A stretch of 64,000 nt of DNA. Origin: Pegoplata infirma. Its lineage: Eukaryota; Arthropoda; Insecta; Diptera; Anthomyiidae. Under the pieces are notes generated by a model. That model was given only the letters and a program-made list of their open reading frames with translations. It had not been told where the DNA came from and ran no database searches. The stretch spans positions 111,564,778 through 111,628,777 of the forward strand of contig OY992536.1 of the NCBI GenBank assembly GCA_963921195.1, read 5' to 3'. The position numbers and the translations under genes were made by a program. Of the stretch, positions 22,315 to 33,669 are shown piece by piece; the first letter of the stretch is position 1, and every line of letters begins with the position of its first letter.

Positions 22315-24768
22315 ATGATGAAGTGCTTTGTGTGCAAACATAATTACACGAATATAAATAATTTAATTGTGCATCTAAAATGTGACCACCGTTTTAAAAC
22401 ATTTGGTGAGTTTTTTTGCACTGCGTGTGGTCAAGTTTTCGAGAATTTGCACAGATACAAAAAACATTTAAATCGACATGTATCGAACCCTATAAGTGAA
22501 AAATATGCACAAGTGCATCTAAATAGACATTTGGAACCAATGGAAACCTCAACAGCAGAACCCGTGATTGAAACACATTCTACCAATATTGAAGTTCACG
22601 AGCTGTCTTGCCCAAAACTTGTATTAAAAACGGAATTGGAGAAGTTGCATCAAAATTGCCTCAATCTTTTATTAGAACTCCACGAAAAAAATAATTTTTC
22701 AAGGCAAAATGTTTTAAGTATTCAAAATATAATAAAAACACTATTACTTGTTCCAATTAATGAACTATTACAAAAAGTAATAAACGATTGTTTCGATGGA
22801 AAGTTTAACAGTAAAGAGGAGGTAATGGGTGAGTTAAATTTAATTGGTGGATTATTTGACTTTTTTGATTCTGAGTATAAGTTTGTAAATCATCTTATTG
22901 AAAAAAATCTTGCATCAAATTTAACTGTTTGTACAATTAACAATGAATCAGTAGCGAATTCAATGGGTGAAGAAATACAAGTGTTAAAAAATAAATCTGA
23001 AGGAATTTTACTACCCATTAGACATCAAATAAAATCTCTATTTGAAAAAGAAAATTTTCTAAAAGATTCATTAGATTTTATTCAAACGTCTGAAACGGAA
23101 TCTTCGGTTGATAATTTTGTAAAAGGGAAATTATGGCAAAAAAAGAAGGAATTATATCCAGACAAGTTGTTAATTCCGTATTTTCTTTACACGGATGATT
23201 TCGGTGTTAATAATCCATTGGGATCAAAGAGTCGTAATCAGAATATATGTAACGTATACTACAGTTTCCCTACATTAAATAAAAAAAGTTCCCAATTGGA
23301 TTACGTCTTTTTAGCGTATATTTTAAAATCAAAAGATTTAAAAGAAATTAATCCCAACCATTGTTTTGACGAACTCATTAATGTACTTTACGATTTAGAA
23401 GTCAATGGATTAAACATAACTACAAATCATGGTGAACAAAATGTGAAGTTTATTTTAGCACTTGTGCTGGGCGATAACTTGGCTTTAAACATAATACTAA
23501 GTTTTACAAAATCATTTGCTTGCAACTTATATTGCAGATTCTGCAAAGTAAATAAAGATGATTGCTTGGAGTTATGCTATGAACTACCCCATACTTTAAG
23601 AAATATTGAAAATTATAAGTCCGATGTGTTGGTTCAAAATGTGTCACAAACAGGAATTCACGAATATTCAAACCTTAACAATATTCCATCATTTCACGTA
23701 ACCGACAATCTTGCTGTAGATGTCATGCATGACCTCTTTGAGGGTGTATGTCATTATGATTTGTCTGAAGCTTTAAAATATTTCATTAAAAAAATGAAGT
23801 ATTTTGATTTGGACTTGTTAAACCACCGTTTGAAAATATTTAATTATGGAAAAATTGAAGTAGCGTATAAACCTAGTGAAATAAAGAAAGATGACTTCAG
23901 AAATAAAAAGTTCAAATTTAAATTTTCCGCCAGGCAAATGATGACTTTTTATTATGTTCTTCCTCTTGTTATTGGTGACATGATTCCACAAGATGATCCT
24001 GTTTGGCATTTTGTTCTTCTTTTGCTTGATCTTATAGATTCGTTATTGTGCTTTAATGTAACTCAAGAACTTATCAACGCAATTCGAATTAAAATACAGA
24101 ACCATAATTCACTATATCGTTCACTATTTAACAAAACGTTAAAGCCAAAACATCATTTGCTCACACACTATCCAAAGGTTATGGAAATGTCAGGGCCACT
24201 TCGTCTAATATGGAATTTCAAATTTGAAGCAAAGCACAAAGACTTTAAAACATACTGTCATGTTATTACATCCAGAAAAAACATACCACTTTCGATGGCA
24301 AGAAAGTACCAACTAAAATTTGCGTACTTTCTTTTGAATCTGCATAATTCGGATGACCCAACATACAATTATAATGTAAATGATAACAGTATTAAAACTG
24401 TCATTTCCAATTTTATTAATTTATCGCCAACTTTAATAACTATGTCAAATTTTGCTGTGTATCATGAAGTTAAACTGTTTGGATACAGCTACCAAAGAGG
24501 AATGTATATTGGAGTTTTTGAAGCTGATCTAAAATTATATAAAATTTTGTATGTTGTCCAGCTAAATGTTAAGGAAACATTGTTTTTTTGCGAAACCGTA
24601 GAAAATATTCAGTATAATCCAGATTTTTTGTCTTATGAATTAGAATCAAATTTAACTGAATCTAGTGAATATAAATTATTTACCATAAACCACTTGGTTG
24701 GCCCACCCACGTTCTCAGCTTTTGGAAAACACTTTGTTCGTTTAAAGAAGTATTTTAAAATATTCTAA
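22315..24768 (+). CDS. Zinc-finger DDE transposase-like protein, 817 aa
   Basis: Intact single-exon frame. Two C2H2 fingers open it: C4/C7/H20/H25 and C35/C38/H51/H55. The middle contains LYTDDFGVNNPLGS (about 291-304), LGDNLALN (about 385-392), a cysteine cluster CNLYCRFCK...C (403-421) and NLAVDVMHDLFEGVCHYD (465-482). The C-terminal part has KPKHHLLTHYP (610-620) and GPLRLIWNFKFEAKH (627-641). These match conserved blocks I recall from uncharacterised proteins repeated in many animal genomes, thought to be transposases. D387, D469 or D473 and E638 are candidate catalytic acids, by inference only. The start chosen is the first ATG. The partner gene begins 100 bp downstream on the same strand. 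The intact length suggests recent activity or selection. Confidence 0.8.
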   Translation: MMKCFVCKHNYTNINNLIVHLKCDHRFKTFGEFFCTACGQVFENLHRYKKHLNRHVSNPISEKYAQVHLNRHLEPMETSTAEPVIETHSTNIEVHELSCPKLVLKTELEKLHQNCLNLLLELHEKNNFSRQNVLSIQNIIKTLLLVPINELLQKVINDCFDGKFNSKEEVMGELNLIGGLFDFFDSEYKFVNHLIEKNLASNLTVCTINNESVANSMGEEIQVLKNKSEGILLPIRHQIKSLFEKENFLKDSLDFIQTSETESSVDNFVKGKLWQKKKELYPDKLLIPYFLYTDDFGVNNPLGSKSRNQNICNVYYSFPTLNKKSSQLDYVFLAYILKSKDLKEINPNHCFDELINVLYDLEVNGLNITTNHGEQNVKFILALVLGDNLALNIILSFTKSFACNLYCRFCKVNKDDCLELCYELPHTLRNIENYKSDVLVQNVSQTGIHEYSNLNNIPSFHVTDNLAVDVMHDLFEGVCHYDLSEALKYFIKKMKYFDLDLLNHRLKIFNYGKIEVAYKPSEIKKDDFRNKKFKFKFSARQMMTFYYVLPLVIGDMIPQDDPVWHFVLLLLDLIDSLLCFNVTQELINAIRIKIQNHNSLYRSLFNKTLKPKHHLLTHYPKVMEMSGPLRLIWNFKFEAKHKDFKTYCHVITSRKNIPLSMARKYQLKFAYFLLNLHNSDDPTYNYNVNDNSIKTVISNFINLSPTLITMSNFAVYHEVKLFGYSYQRGMYIGVFEADLKLYKILYVVQLNVKETLFFCETVENIQYNPDFLSYELESNLTESSEYKLFTINHLVGPPTFSAFGKHFVRLKKYFKIF

Positions 24769-24868
24769 GTTTTTTTTTTCATACAATTACTACAGCTTTT
24801 GGGAAGAATTCGTTTGATTAAAGGAGTGCTTCAAAATATTATATAAAGGGTGTTTTTTTATTCTCAAA

Positions 24869-27368
24869 ATGGATTCCAGTATTAATAACGTCTTTACCAG
24901 TTCAGATGATGAAGAACTGTTCAATCTTTTAACCTCGTGGAAGCTAGAATGTTTGCATCAAATTCTTAGAGTAAGTCATAATGTTTTACTAACTACATAT
25001 TATGACTGAGTAATTTTTATTTTTTTTTATAGATAATGAAATATTTGTGCCTATTTTAAAAATTGTTAAGTTGGAACAAATACCGAGTTTCTTGAAGGAT
25101 GTTTCTGCTGGTAAGGCAATACTATTTGAACACAAACTTGAAGAATGGAGAAATAGTTTAAATTTGCCATTTTTGCCTCAGAATAATTTTGAATATCAAC
25201 TTCAAAGTTCAAATAATTCTTCAGCTCAATGTTCGGAACCAGAATTGAAGAGCGGAAACTCAGTAACTTTGCAAAAAATTCTTCAATCTTCTAAAAATGG
25301 AAAAATTCTAATAGACTACTACAACACACATAAATTACACCGCTCTACAAATCTGAGGTTTGTCGCTGCGTTTTGAATGAAACCAAAAAAAGTTTATAGG
25401 TTTTGGTTGTCCGATTCCAAAATGGTCACTCAAATTTTTCTATCACGTCACAATTTTGAGAAAATCGCGGTTAAAGTGTCAAAAAAGGCCCATTTTGGCC
25501 ATTTTTGAGCGCCTATAAAATAAGATCCTGACATGCGAATGACTTGATATCAAGCTCATTCGAAAGTTTGTAATTTTTTCTTTAAGACAAAATCAAATCT
25601 TCTTGGAATTTAATTTTTTATAATGGTGAAAAAATCGTTAGAAACAAGTGCTTTAAATTTAATATTTACGTGTGTATTTGTATGGAAAATTGTTAAAAAA
25701 CACTGTGTAAATAAACTAAATATTTAAAAAATGGAAGGTTTTTTGTTAATGATGTTTTTAACATTTTAGAAAATTAAATTCCAAAAACATTTTATCTTGT
25801 CTTATAGGGAAAATCACATACTTTTGAATGAGCTTGATACCAAATCAATCGCATGTCAGGATCTTATATTATAAGCTTTCAAAAAGGGTCCAAAATGGCA
25901 TTTTTCGGCACTTTAACCGCGAATAACTCAAAATCCTGACGTGATAGACATATTTGGGTTGCAGATTCGGAATCAGAGCGACAAACACTACCTAAATCAC
26001 TTACCAGAATCCAATACGCATTTTCATGTTGAGCTGTGTTATTTAAGGAACAACAACGTAATATGCTTCTTAATGTAATTGCAAACTATATTTATGAAAA
26101 TAATATCCACTTTTCGCTTAATCAAACCTATCAAATGGAAAATGAAATAATACAAAAGTTCCCATCTGAAAAAATAGTAAGGAACTTCATATAACCCGAG
26201 AATATAACTGTAATATTAATCACTACATTCCAGGAGTTTTATAGAACGACGAAGAGAGGAAGATTATATGCAAAAATATCAAATTGGAAATGTGCCCCGA
26301 AAAGAAATGGAACAATAAGCCTCCCAAAAAATAAAAAAGAAGTAGTATCTACACAGATGTACAGTATGTAAAAAATTTTGCAAAAAATACTTACATATAT
26401 TTAAACAATTTCGTTCTTTTCAACCAAAATTTTTCAGCTCCTGAGCCGTCTTCAGAATCCATACGTCAGGTTTTAAAATACGATAAGCTTAATGTGGAAG
26501 AGTTTGAAAATTATTGGGGAAAATGTAGCCAACTTAGATTTAAAGAAATATCAGAGTCAAAAAATATCTCAGAAATATTTAAGATTTGGCCGGAATACAA
26601 GAAACCCTCTGGGTTCAGATTAGTAATTAATGAAAAATAATTTTTATTACACTTTTAAGTAAATCATTCATATTTTAGATTGAAATAGATTTTAATTTTA
26701 AGCATAGTGCTGAAGATTTTTTTTCTAAATGGGAAATCTTTTCAATTAAAATTGAAGAAGTCTTAAAGAAGAAGCTTCCAAAACAAAGCAATAACCTTGA
26801 AATGCTTAAAAACATCGACTCCAATACTACCGAAGGTTGGTCCAAATTCAATCCACTTTTTTTTTTATTTTATTTCATTAATGTAGCAAATAAAAAACTA
26901 ATTCTTAAATTTCAGATTCCAAAAATCTAATACTATTATGGTGCTTACACAATATTTTAAAACCTGGCTCAGTACAAGTTTCCTTACAAAATGGCAAAAA
27001 AATGCGTCAAAACTTTACAGTGAGCGATTCTCAAACTTCGTTTGCTATAATAGCAGAATCGCATGAAGCTCTAGAGGATAAAATCAATTTTTTGAAAGCC
27101 AAGTCTATGAATGTACCATGTCTTTTAGTTATTGGAAGCATAGAGAATATTGAGGATATTTATGTTTATTTTTTTTAATATAAGATACCCTTTTACAAAT
27201 ATTTTACGAGCTTTAGATATTTGTTTTAAAATTTTTTTTACTTTTGATTTAAAATATCCACAAGAAGCTGTCAACTTTTGGATTTTTATTGAATCATTTT
27301 TTTATGCTCTTTCACGTTCAGAAATAAACCCAAAAATTGCAATTCTTTGCAATGAAATCGAAATGTAG
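24869..27368 (+). pseudogene. SAM-domain-like partner gene, 6 exons, interrupted
   Basis: Candidate exons are 24869-24970 (or to 24974), 25033-26176, 26234-26363, 26438-26622, 26679-26835 and 26916 onward. Donors GTAAGG, GTATGT, GTAATT and GTTGGT and acceptors TTCAG/TTTAG keep one frame from exon 2 to 6. The first junction keeps frame only with a weak GTCATA donor. The N-terminal 60 residues follow a SAM pattern (LLTSWKLECL, IFVPILKIVKLEQI, ILFEHKLEEWR). The rest resembles proteins labelled SAMD3-like (KILIDYYNTHKL, IIQKFPSEK, TTKRGRLYAKISNWK). Exon 2 is split by the 701 bp element at 25338. A stop after a T8 run (27169-27176) separates the last 63 residues, which contain LKYPQEAVNFWIFIESFFYAL and look conserved in the shifted frame. 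Role unknown; probably a transposon accessory protein. Confidence 0.7.
25338..26038. mobile_element. 701-bp foldback element, TTA duplication, in exon 2
   Basis: Starts CACCGCTCTAC, ends GAGCTGTG, with TTA on both sides (25335-25337, 26039-26041). The interior forms two long inverted arms (ATGACTTGATATCAAGCTCATT against AATGAGCTTGATACC, and GAAAATCGCGGTTAAA against TTTAACCGCG). Taking out the element and one TTA leaves exon 2 open across the junction (HKLFKEQQRN), which proves the boundaries. A 3-bp TTA site recalls PIF/Harbinger, and the CAC- terminus recalls CACTA elements. A second copy is at 50522-51222. Confidence 0.92.
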
Positions 27369-27450
27369 TTTCTTATATTGTTTTTGTTACATTTATGTTT
27401 TTAATACCTTTTAATTTAAATTAATTGTTATTTTGATGTACATAACTTAT

Positions 27451-29482
27451 ATATGGGGCATTCCATGCCAAATCACTCACTTTTAGACCCGACCCCTTTC
27501 GATTTATTTTATTTTTGGATATGTTTTAGTATTTATTAAATGCAGCTCGGAGACCAATTTTCAGCCTTTTATTTCAAGATGGTGTTGAGTAATTAATTTT
27601 TCAAAATGGCGATTTTCTCAAAAAAATTAAAAAATTGAAATTTTTAAATAATTTTGACCACTAAAAAATATAGATATTTTAAAAAAAGTTGGACAACGTT
27701 TTGTTGGTATTTAAATTTAGTTTTAGAAAAAAAATATGAAAAAATTATTCGAAGTAATTATCACTTTTTTTTTGACGTTTAAAAATTAAAATCGATTTTT
27801 TGAAAAAGTCCGAAACCTTCGATTTTTTTGTAAAAAACTATAAAAATTCTACTCTTAATTACGCAACTTTTAAGCCATAATTCGAGATGTGATCACAATT
27901 CCTTCTATTTTTTTTTAATTTTTAAAATTGCACCTTTAATTTTTTGGCTCTGATTTATTTTATATGGTGTTCCAAAAAAAATAAATTGGTAGATATTGAC
28001 CCTTACTTACCCTAGATATATTCATTTCGAGGCAAAAATACGTCTCACAATAATTTAGGACGATCGGACATGGGTAAGGCGTTTAGCATGGTCCTTGAAG
28101 TTTACAAAACGGATTACAAGGAAAAATATGATTTTTTTTCTGTTTTCGCAATTTTTTTGGTATTTTAAGTTAAGTTTTAATTCAAGTGATTACAGAATTA
28201 TGATGTGGAGTAAAATGCCTTTCTAATTAGGTACTAAAAACTAAAATCGGTTGAAAATCAGCCAAGTTATTACAACTTCCCCAGGCATCTAGCGTGTGTC
28301 ATACCACTTGATTAAAGAATACGAGTCCCTTTTTTAAATTTATTGAAATTTTCTACTGTAATAACATTTTTTCATTATTAATGTTTTAGTGTAATATTTT
28401 TTTAATTTTTCCAAATTTTAAAACAAAAACAAAATTTTTTTTTTAAATCGAGATTTCAAAAGGCTGTTGAAAATGCAAGCATTTTTAGCATTAATTTAAA
28501 ACATGTTAGAAAAACACAATATGAAAAATACTTGTAATCTAAATACATTTGAACTTGAAGAATAAAAAAATGTTATTACAATAGAAAATTTCAATGAATT
28601 ACAAAAATCGGATTGTATTGCTTAATCAAGTGGTCTGCCATACGTTAGATGCCTGGGGAAGTTGTAATAACTTGGCTGATTTTCAACCGATTTTAGTTTT
28701 TAGTACCTTATTAGAAAGGCATTTTACTCCACATCATAATTCTGTAATCACTTGAATTAAAACTTAACTTAAAATACCAAAAAAATTTCGAAAACAGAAA
28801 AAAAATCATATTTTTCCTTGTAATCCGTTTTTTAAACTTCAAGGACCATGCAAAACGCCTTACCCATTTCCGATCGTCCTAAATTTTTGTAGAACGTATT
28901 TTTACCTCGAAATGAATATATCTAGGGTAAGTTAGGGTCAATATCTACCAATTTATTTTTTTTGGAACACCATATAAAATAAATGAGAGCCAAAAAATTA
29001 AAGGTGCAATTTTAAAAATTAAAAAAAAAAATAGAAAGAATTGTGATCACATCTCGAATTATGGCTTAAAAGTTGCGTAATTAAGAGTAGAATTTTTATA
29101 GTTTTTTACAAAAAAATGAAGGTTTCGGACTTTTTAAAAAAATCGATTTTAATTTTTAAACGTCAAAAAAAAAGTGATAATTACTTCGAATAATTTTTTC
29201 ATATTTTTTTTCTAAAACTACATTTAAATACCAACAAAACGTTGTCCAACTTTTTTTAAAATATCTATATTTTTTAATGGTCAAAATTAATTAAAAATTT
29301 AAATTTTTAAATTTTTTTGAGAAAATCGCCATTTTGAAAAATTGATTACTCAACACCATCTTGAAATAAAAGGCTGAAATTTGGTCTCCGAGTTTCATAA
29401 ATACTAAAACATATCCAAAAATAAAATAAATCGAAAGGGGTCGGGTCTAAAAGTGAGTGATTTGGCATGGAATGCCCCATAT
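27451..29482. repeat. 2.0-kb palindromic foldback element
   Basis: Two inverted arms of about 1 kb meet near 28466. The outer ends are ATATGGGGCATTCC and GGAATGCCCCATAT. The inner arm pair is GCCAAGTTATTACAACTTCC against its inverse near 28660. Arm identity is high, although the arms carry small indels. It is non-coding and inserted in the 3' flank of the partner gene. Roughly 115-130 bp of that flank is present on both sides in diverged form (27335-27450, 29483-29620). A partial copy lies at 16237-18870. Confidence 0.88.
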
Positions 29483-29911
29483 GTAAAACAAATTTGCAAT
29501 TCTTTCCAATGAAAACGATAAAATCTAGTTTTTTATATTTTTTTTGTTGCAAAATTGATGTTTTTAATAGTTCTTTATTTTAATTTATTGTTATTTTAAT
29601 GTACATACTTTTTATTCAAAAAATAAAAATCACTAATTACATAAAATAAAAAAAAAAACATTGTTTTTATTTAATAAAGGGCGAAAAATATAAAACCTAC
29701 ATTTTTATAATATAATTAATACAATGTATGAAAAAATTTATACTAGGTATGTAAAAAATGTTAAAATATGGTCATTTTCAGTTCATACTATGTATTAACA
29801 TATTCATACCCTGAATGAATAAGTTCTGGGAAAAAAAAATCATGTTCGATTCATACTATTTATGAACATTTTTATTCCATGAATGTATTTTTTTTTCTGT
29901 GTATGTAAACG

Positions 29912-30229
29912 ATTGTGATCTTACTGAGAGATTTAAAAATTTCTTCTTCTAATTCTCAATGAGGGTAGAGTCGATTTGTCATGTAAATTCCCTTTACTAC
30001 TTGTAGTATAGGATTTTTATATTTGCTAAATAGCCTGGACAATGAAACCTGACAAGTTCCGAAACACGTGTCGACGTAGTCTAGCAAAAGTGACCAGCAT
30101 TATTAAATTTAAAACAGAAAAATAATTTTCTTGAAAAATATTCCATGAGAATATCATAGCTTTAATTATTTAATGAAATAGTAAATACCTTGAGCTAGAG
30201 TAAACCTACTCAAAATATTTATATGTTTA
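29912..30229 (+). repeat. Host repeat, unoccupied relative of the Helitron site
   Basis: Matches 18860-19130 joined directly to 21172-21230, including GACAAGTTCCGAAACACGTG, CCATGAGAATATCATAGC and GAGCTAGAGTAAACCTACTC. A third, shorter relative lies at 37677-37770. It shows the state before the 19131-21171 Helitron arrived; the insertion point falls between 30173 and 30174. Confidence 0.88.
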
Positions 30230-30315
30230 ACATTTTAAAATTGTTAAATTAGTAATCTAATGATATTGAACTGCTGTGGGTTTGGAACTAAACACCGCGT
30301 TAAATTCGTAACAAC

Positions 30316-31098
30316 CAGGGGCGTATCCAGGATTTTATTTCGCAGGGGGCCCAATATATTTTTTTTTTTTGTAATTTACATATCTTTTTCCCCCGCCGTC
30401 TTTTCCTTGAAACAAAATGTAACTGATTAAGGGCGGACTACTCAATGAAAAGTTAGCTGCTAACTGGCGATTTAACGGAGCCTAATGTCAAAATTTGTAT
30501 GAAAAAGCTAAATTTAACAGAGAGTTATTTTATAAAGGAGCATTGAGTAATCCAGCCTAAGAGAAACCAAATTCTGATAATGTTTCTTCCAAAAATTTAA
30601 AAGTTTTTAAGATATGTACCTACTTAAGACATTTTTCTATAGAAAAAGTGCCCGATGCTAAGACATCTTTTCTGTAGAAAACACGCAGATTTTCAAACAT
30701 TTTTCAACAGAAAAAATCTCAGATTCGAAGACATTTTTTCCTAAAGAAAAAGTCTCAGCTTCTGAGACATTTTTCCTAATAAATCACATTTTTCTAGGAC
30801 ATTTTTCCAATGGAACAAGTCTCAGAACAAGCTTCAGATTCTGAAAAATTTTTACTATAAAAAAATTTTCAGATTCTGAGACATTTTTTTATAGGAAAAG
30901 TATCAGGTTCTAAGACATTTTCCTTAAGAAAAAGTCTCAGATTCGGAGACATTTATTCTATAGAAAAATCTTGGATTTTAATACATTTGACCTATAAAAA
31001 AGCTTCAGATTCTAAGATATTTTCCAAATAGAAAAAGTCTTAGATTCTGAGACATTTTTCCTATAGAACAAGTTTCAGATTCTGATACATTTTTCCTA
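30316..31098 (+). mobile_element. Left end of a satellite-filled hAT-like element
   Basis: CAGGGGCGTATCCAGG at 30316 is a hAT-style terminus, followed by a CAGGGGGCCC edge. From about 30600 it passes into the TCTGAGACATTTTTC satellite. No matching right terminus with the flank GTAACAAC was found, so the extent is uncertain. Confidence 0.55.
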
Positions 31099-31555
31099 CA
31101 CTCAAAATATTTTGTAAGTAAATTCAACTGAAAAAACGTTTAAAACAATCGTTTTTCCTTTTAAAAAACGGACTACTCATATTTCATTTAAAACAACATA
31201 ATTTTTCAGTTATTTTTAAACGTTAATAAATGACTAGACATTCCGTAAAAACAAACGATATTTCAGTTATTTTAACTGTTTACATTTTTTTATTTTGTGA
31301 AGTAAAAATAAATTTTTTTGAATAACAAACTACAAAAACCGTACTTCTGTAAAATTATACGGAATAATCAGTCACAAATAATTTAACTGATAAAAATATT
31401 TTTCCGTAACTTTTGTAGTTTATTGTTTTTACAACTGTTTGAATCATTCAATATTTTATTTTCCTTGAAAAACAAACGATAAAACGTTTAAAACAACTTT
31501 AACTAAAAACTTTTTGAATAACCGTAAATCAGTTACTGTAAAACTTTTCTAGGTG
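31099..31555. mobile_element. TA-flanked MITE inserted in satellite, 457 bp
   Basis: Left end CACTCAAAATATTTTG, right end AAACTTTTCTAGGTG, TA on both sides. Satellite units resume directly at the right border (TATAGAAAAAGTCTTAG). It contains inverted AACGTTTAAAACAA / TTGTTTTAAACG type motifs. Non-coding. Confidence 0.7.
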
Positions 31556-32395
31556 TATAGAAAAAGTCTTAGATTCTAATACATTCCTATTCCTACAAAA
31601 AGCATCAGATTCTGATAAATTTTTACTAAAGAAAAACCATCTGGTTCTAAGGAAAAAGTATCAGATTCCCAGAAATTTTTCCTATTAAAAAGTTTCATAT
31701 TTTGAGACATTTTTCTTAAAGAAAAATTCTAAGATTCTGAGACATTTCTCCTAATGAAAAATTTTCAGATTCTGAGACATTTTTGCTACAGAAAAATTCT
31801 CAGATTCTGAGACATTTTTCATATAGAAAAATTCTCAGATTCTGAGATATTTTTTCTATAGAAAAATTCCAAATTCTTAGACATTTTTTCTATAAAAAAA
31901 TTCAAGATTCTAAAACATTTTTCCTATAAAAAAAATTCTCAGATTCTGATACATTTGCCGTAGAGAAAAATTCTTAGATTCCGAAACATTTTTCTTAGAT
32001 TTTTCGTATAGAAAAATTCTTAGATTTTGATACATTTTTCCTTTGAAAAAAGTCCAGAATCTTAGACATTTTTCCTAAGAAAAAGTCTCAGATTCTAACA
32101 CATTTTATAATAGAAAAAGTTTTAGATAGCATAAGTGTCTGATTTTGAAATATTTTTCCAAAAAAAAGGCCTCTGATTCTAGATATTTTTATATAGAAAA
32201 AATCTCTGATTCTGAGACTTTTCCTTAAGAAAAAGTCTTTGATTCTGAGAAAAAGTCTAATTTTTTGAGACATTATATACATAGTCTCAGAATCTGGAAC
32301 ATTTTTTCGAAGGCAAAGTCTCAGATTCTAGAAAAAAATTTTCTTCAGAAAAATTTTCAGATTCTGAAATGTTTTTAAATTTTTTTTAAGAAGTT
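31556..32395. repeat. TCTGAGACATTTTTC satellite block
   Basis: About 25 further degenerate ~33 bp units (AAATTCTCAGATTCTGAGACATTTTTC-like), continuing the array cut by the MITE at 31099. Units drift in spacing and sequence. Confidence 0.75.
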
Positions 32396-32400
32396 TTTTG

Positions 32401-33669
32401 CACATTGTACATAATATTTAATACCGAATACTAAGTATTGAGTAAACTTTTAATAAAAAAATTATTAAATACTTAATAAAAAGTTTGAGTAAATTATTAA
32501 TTTACACAATTAAAACTTTACTTACAATTTTTCAATATTTTTAAGTAACTTTTTAATTGTGTCAAGTAAAAATTTACTCAAAACGTATTAATTTATTTTT
32601 TTAAAAAGCTTTAAAAGTTTAGATTTTTTTTTTCTAAAAAAAATGTTTTTTCAAACTTTACCAAATATACTTATGTCTTCAAGACAAAGGAAAATTTTAT
32701 AAAGAGGATGTCAAACTTTCATATACATATACAAAAAACTATAAACTAAATGAGAATTCAAAACACCAAGAGAATAAAAAAAAATATTAAATTTGTATTA
32801 AATTATTTACTCATATTTTATTTTCAATTTTTGAGTAAATTTTTAATTGCGTTAATTAAAAAATTACTCAAATTTGTTTTAAAAATTTAAACAACCCAGC
32901 AAAACTTTGGTAATGGGTAGTGATTATATAACACATTACCAGGTAATGTATATACCTTATTTGTAGCATTATTTTAGGATGTCTTACCAAACATTTGTTC
33001 CACAACATATTTTTTTAAAGTGAAAAATAATGCATTACTAATAATTTGCTACGTAATGCATGATTATTGGAAAAAATGTATTTCATATTTATTATTTCTA
33101 AACATTAAATCATGGATGACTTATATTTGGTTACATTATGTATTATTTGAAAGTTTCAAATAATGCATTATTTATAATTGGATGCATAATGCATTACAAT
33201 AACATAAAAAATAATTATTTTATAAAAAAATGCATAAGTTTAAACTAGAGGTGGGCTCACGACAGGAAACCTCTAACGACACACACTCACGAGCATATTT
33301 TATCTACTTACACTCACTTACAATCACGTGAGTAAATTTAATACAAAATTACATTTTCATTACTCGTAACACCTTATATATTATCTTCTGGTATGCTATA
33401 TTATTTTATTTCTCGTAACCTATAAAATATCACATATTTTACACCTTACTCGTATTCTTCGTTATAAATTTATGACTTATTTTGTACCTTACTGGTATTC
33501 TTTGTGATAATGTGGATGCATTACTTTGAGTCTCTTCGCCTGTTAAAATCATCAATGCTGCAATGTATAAAATAAGAGATCCTATACCTTATTTTATACC
33601 TTATTTGGTAATCTAAGTTTTGCTGGGAAGTGATTACTCAAATTGTTTTTCTCAATATTATTTTCTGTG
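32401..33669. mobile_element. CACAGAAA-type MITE interrupted by a CCCAG element
   Basis: The TGAGTAAA / TTACTCAAA interior and the right end TTATTTTCTGTG match the complete MITE at 36381-36994. The left end is eroded. It is split by 32895-33627: the sequence reads ATTTAAACAA, then the insertion, then AAGTGATTACTC, whereas intact copies read straight through. Confidence 0.75.
32895..33627. mobile_element. CCCAGCAAAAC element, 733 bp, AA duplication
   Basis: Termini CCCAGCAAAACTTTGG and AAGTTTTGCTGGG with AA on both sides. The first ~390 bp are almost identical to the inverse of 35174-35577. The interior carries ATAATGCATTA-rich sequence and a TAGAGGTGGGCTCACGA block that recalls the hAT-like MITE at 18214. 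The 2-bp duplication is verified by the uninterrupted MITE copy at 36381-36994. Confidence 0.85.

Larger units (their letters stand above)
21985..29901 (+). mobile_element. Two-gene DNA transposon with CACAGAA termini and TA duplication
   Basis: The left end CACAGAAC and right end TTCTGTG are each flanked by TA (21983-21984, 29902-29903). A subterminal CATAAATAGTATGAA block occurs near both ends in inverted orientation, with further scattered TATGAA motifs. It encloses a transposase-like gene (22315-24768) and a multi-exon partner gene (24869-27368). Two later insertions (25338-26038 and the foldback 27451-29482) inflate it from about 5.2 kb to 7.9 kb. The left end is about 24 bp shorter than the right up to the shared block. 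Superfamily is not certain: the CAC- terminus, long DDE-like protein and subterminal repeats suggest the CACTA-like (CMC) group. Confidence 0.75.
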
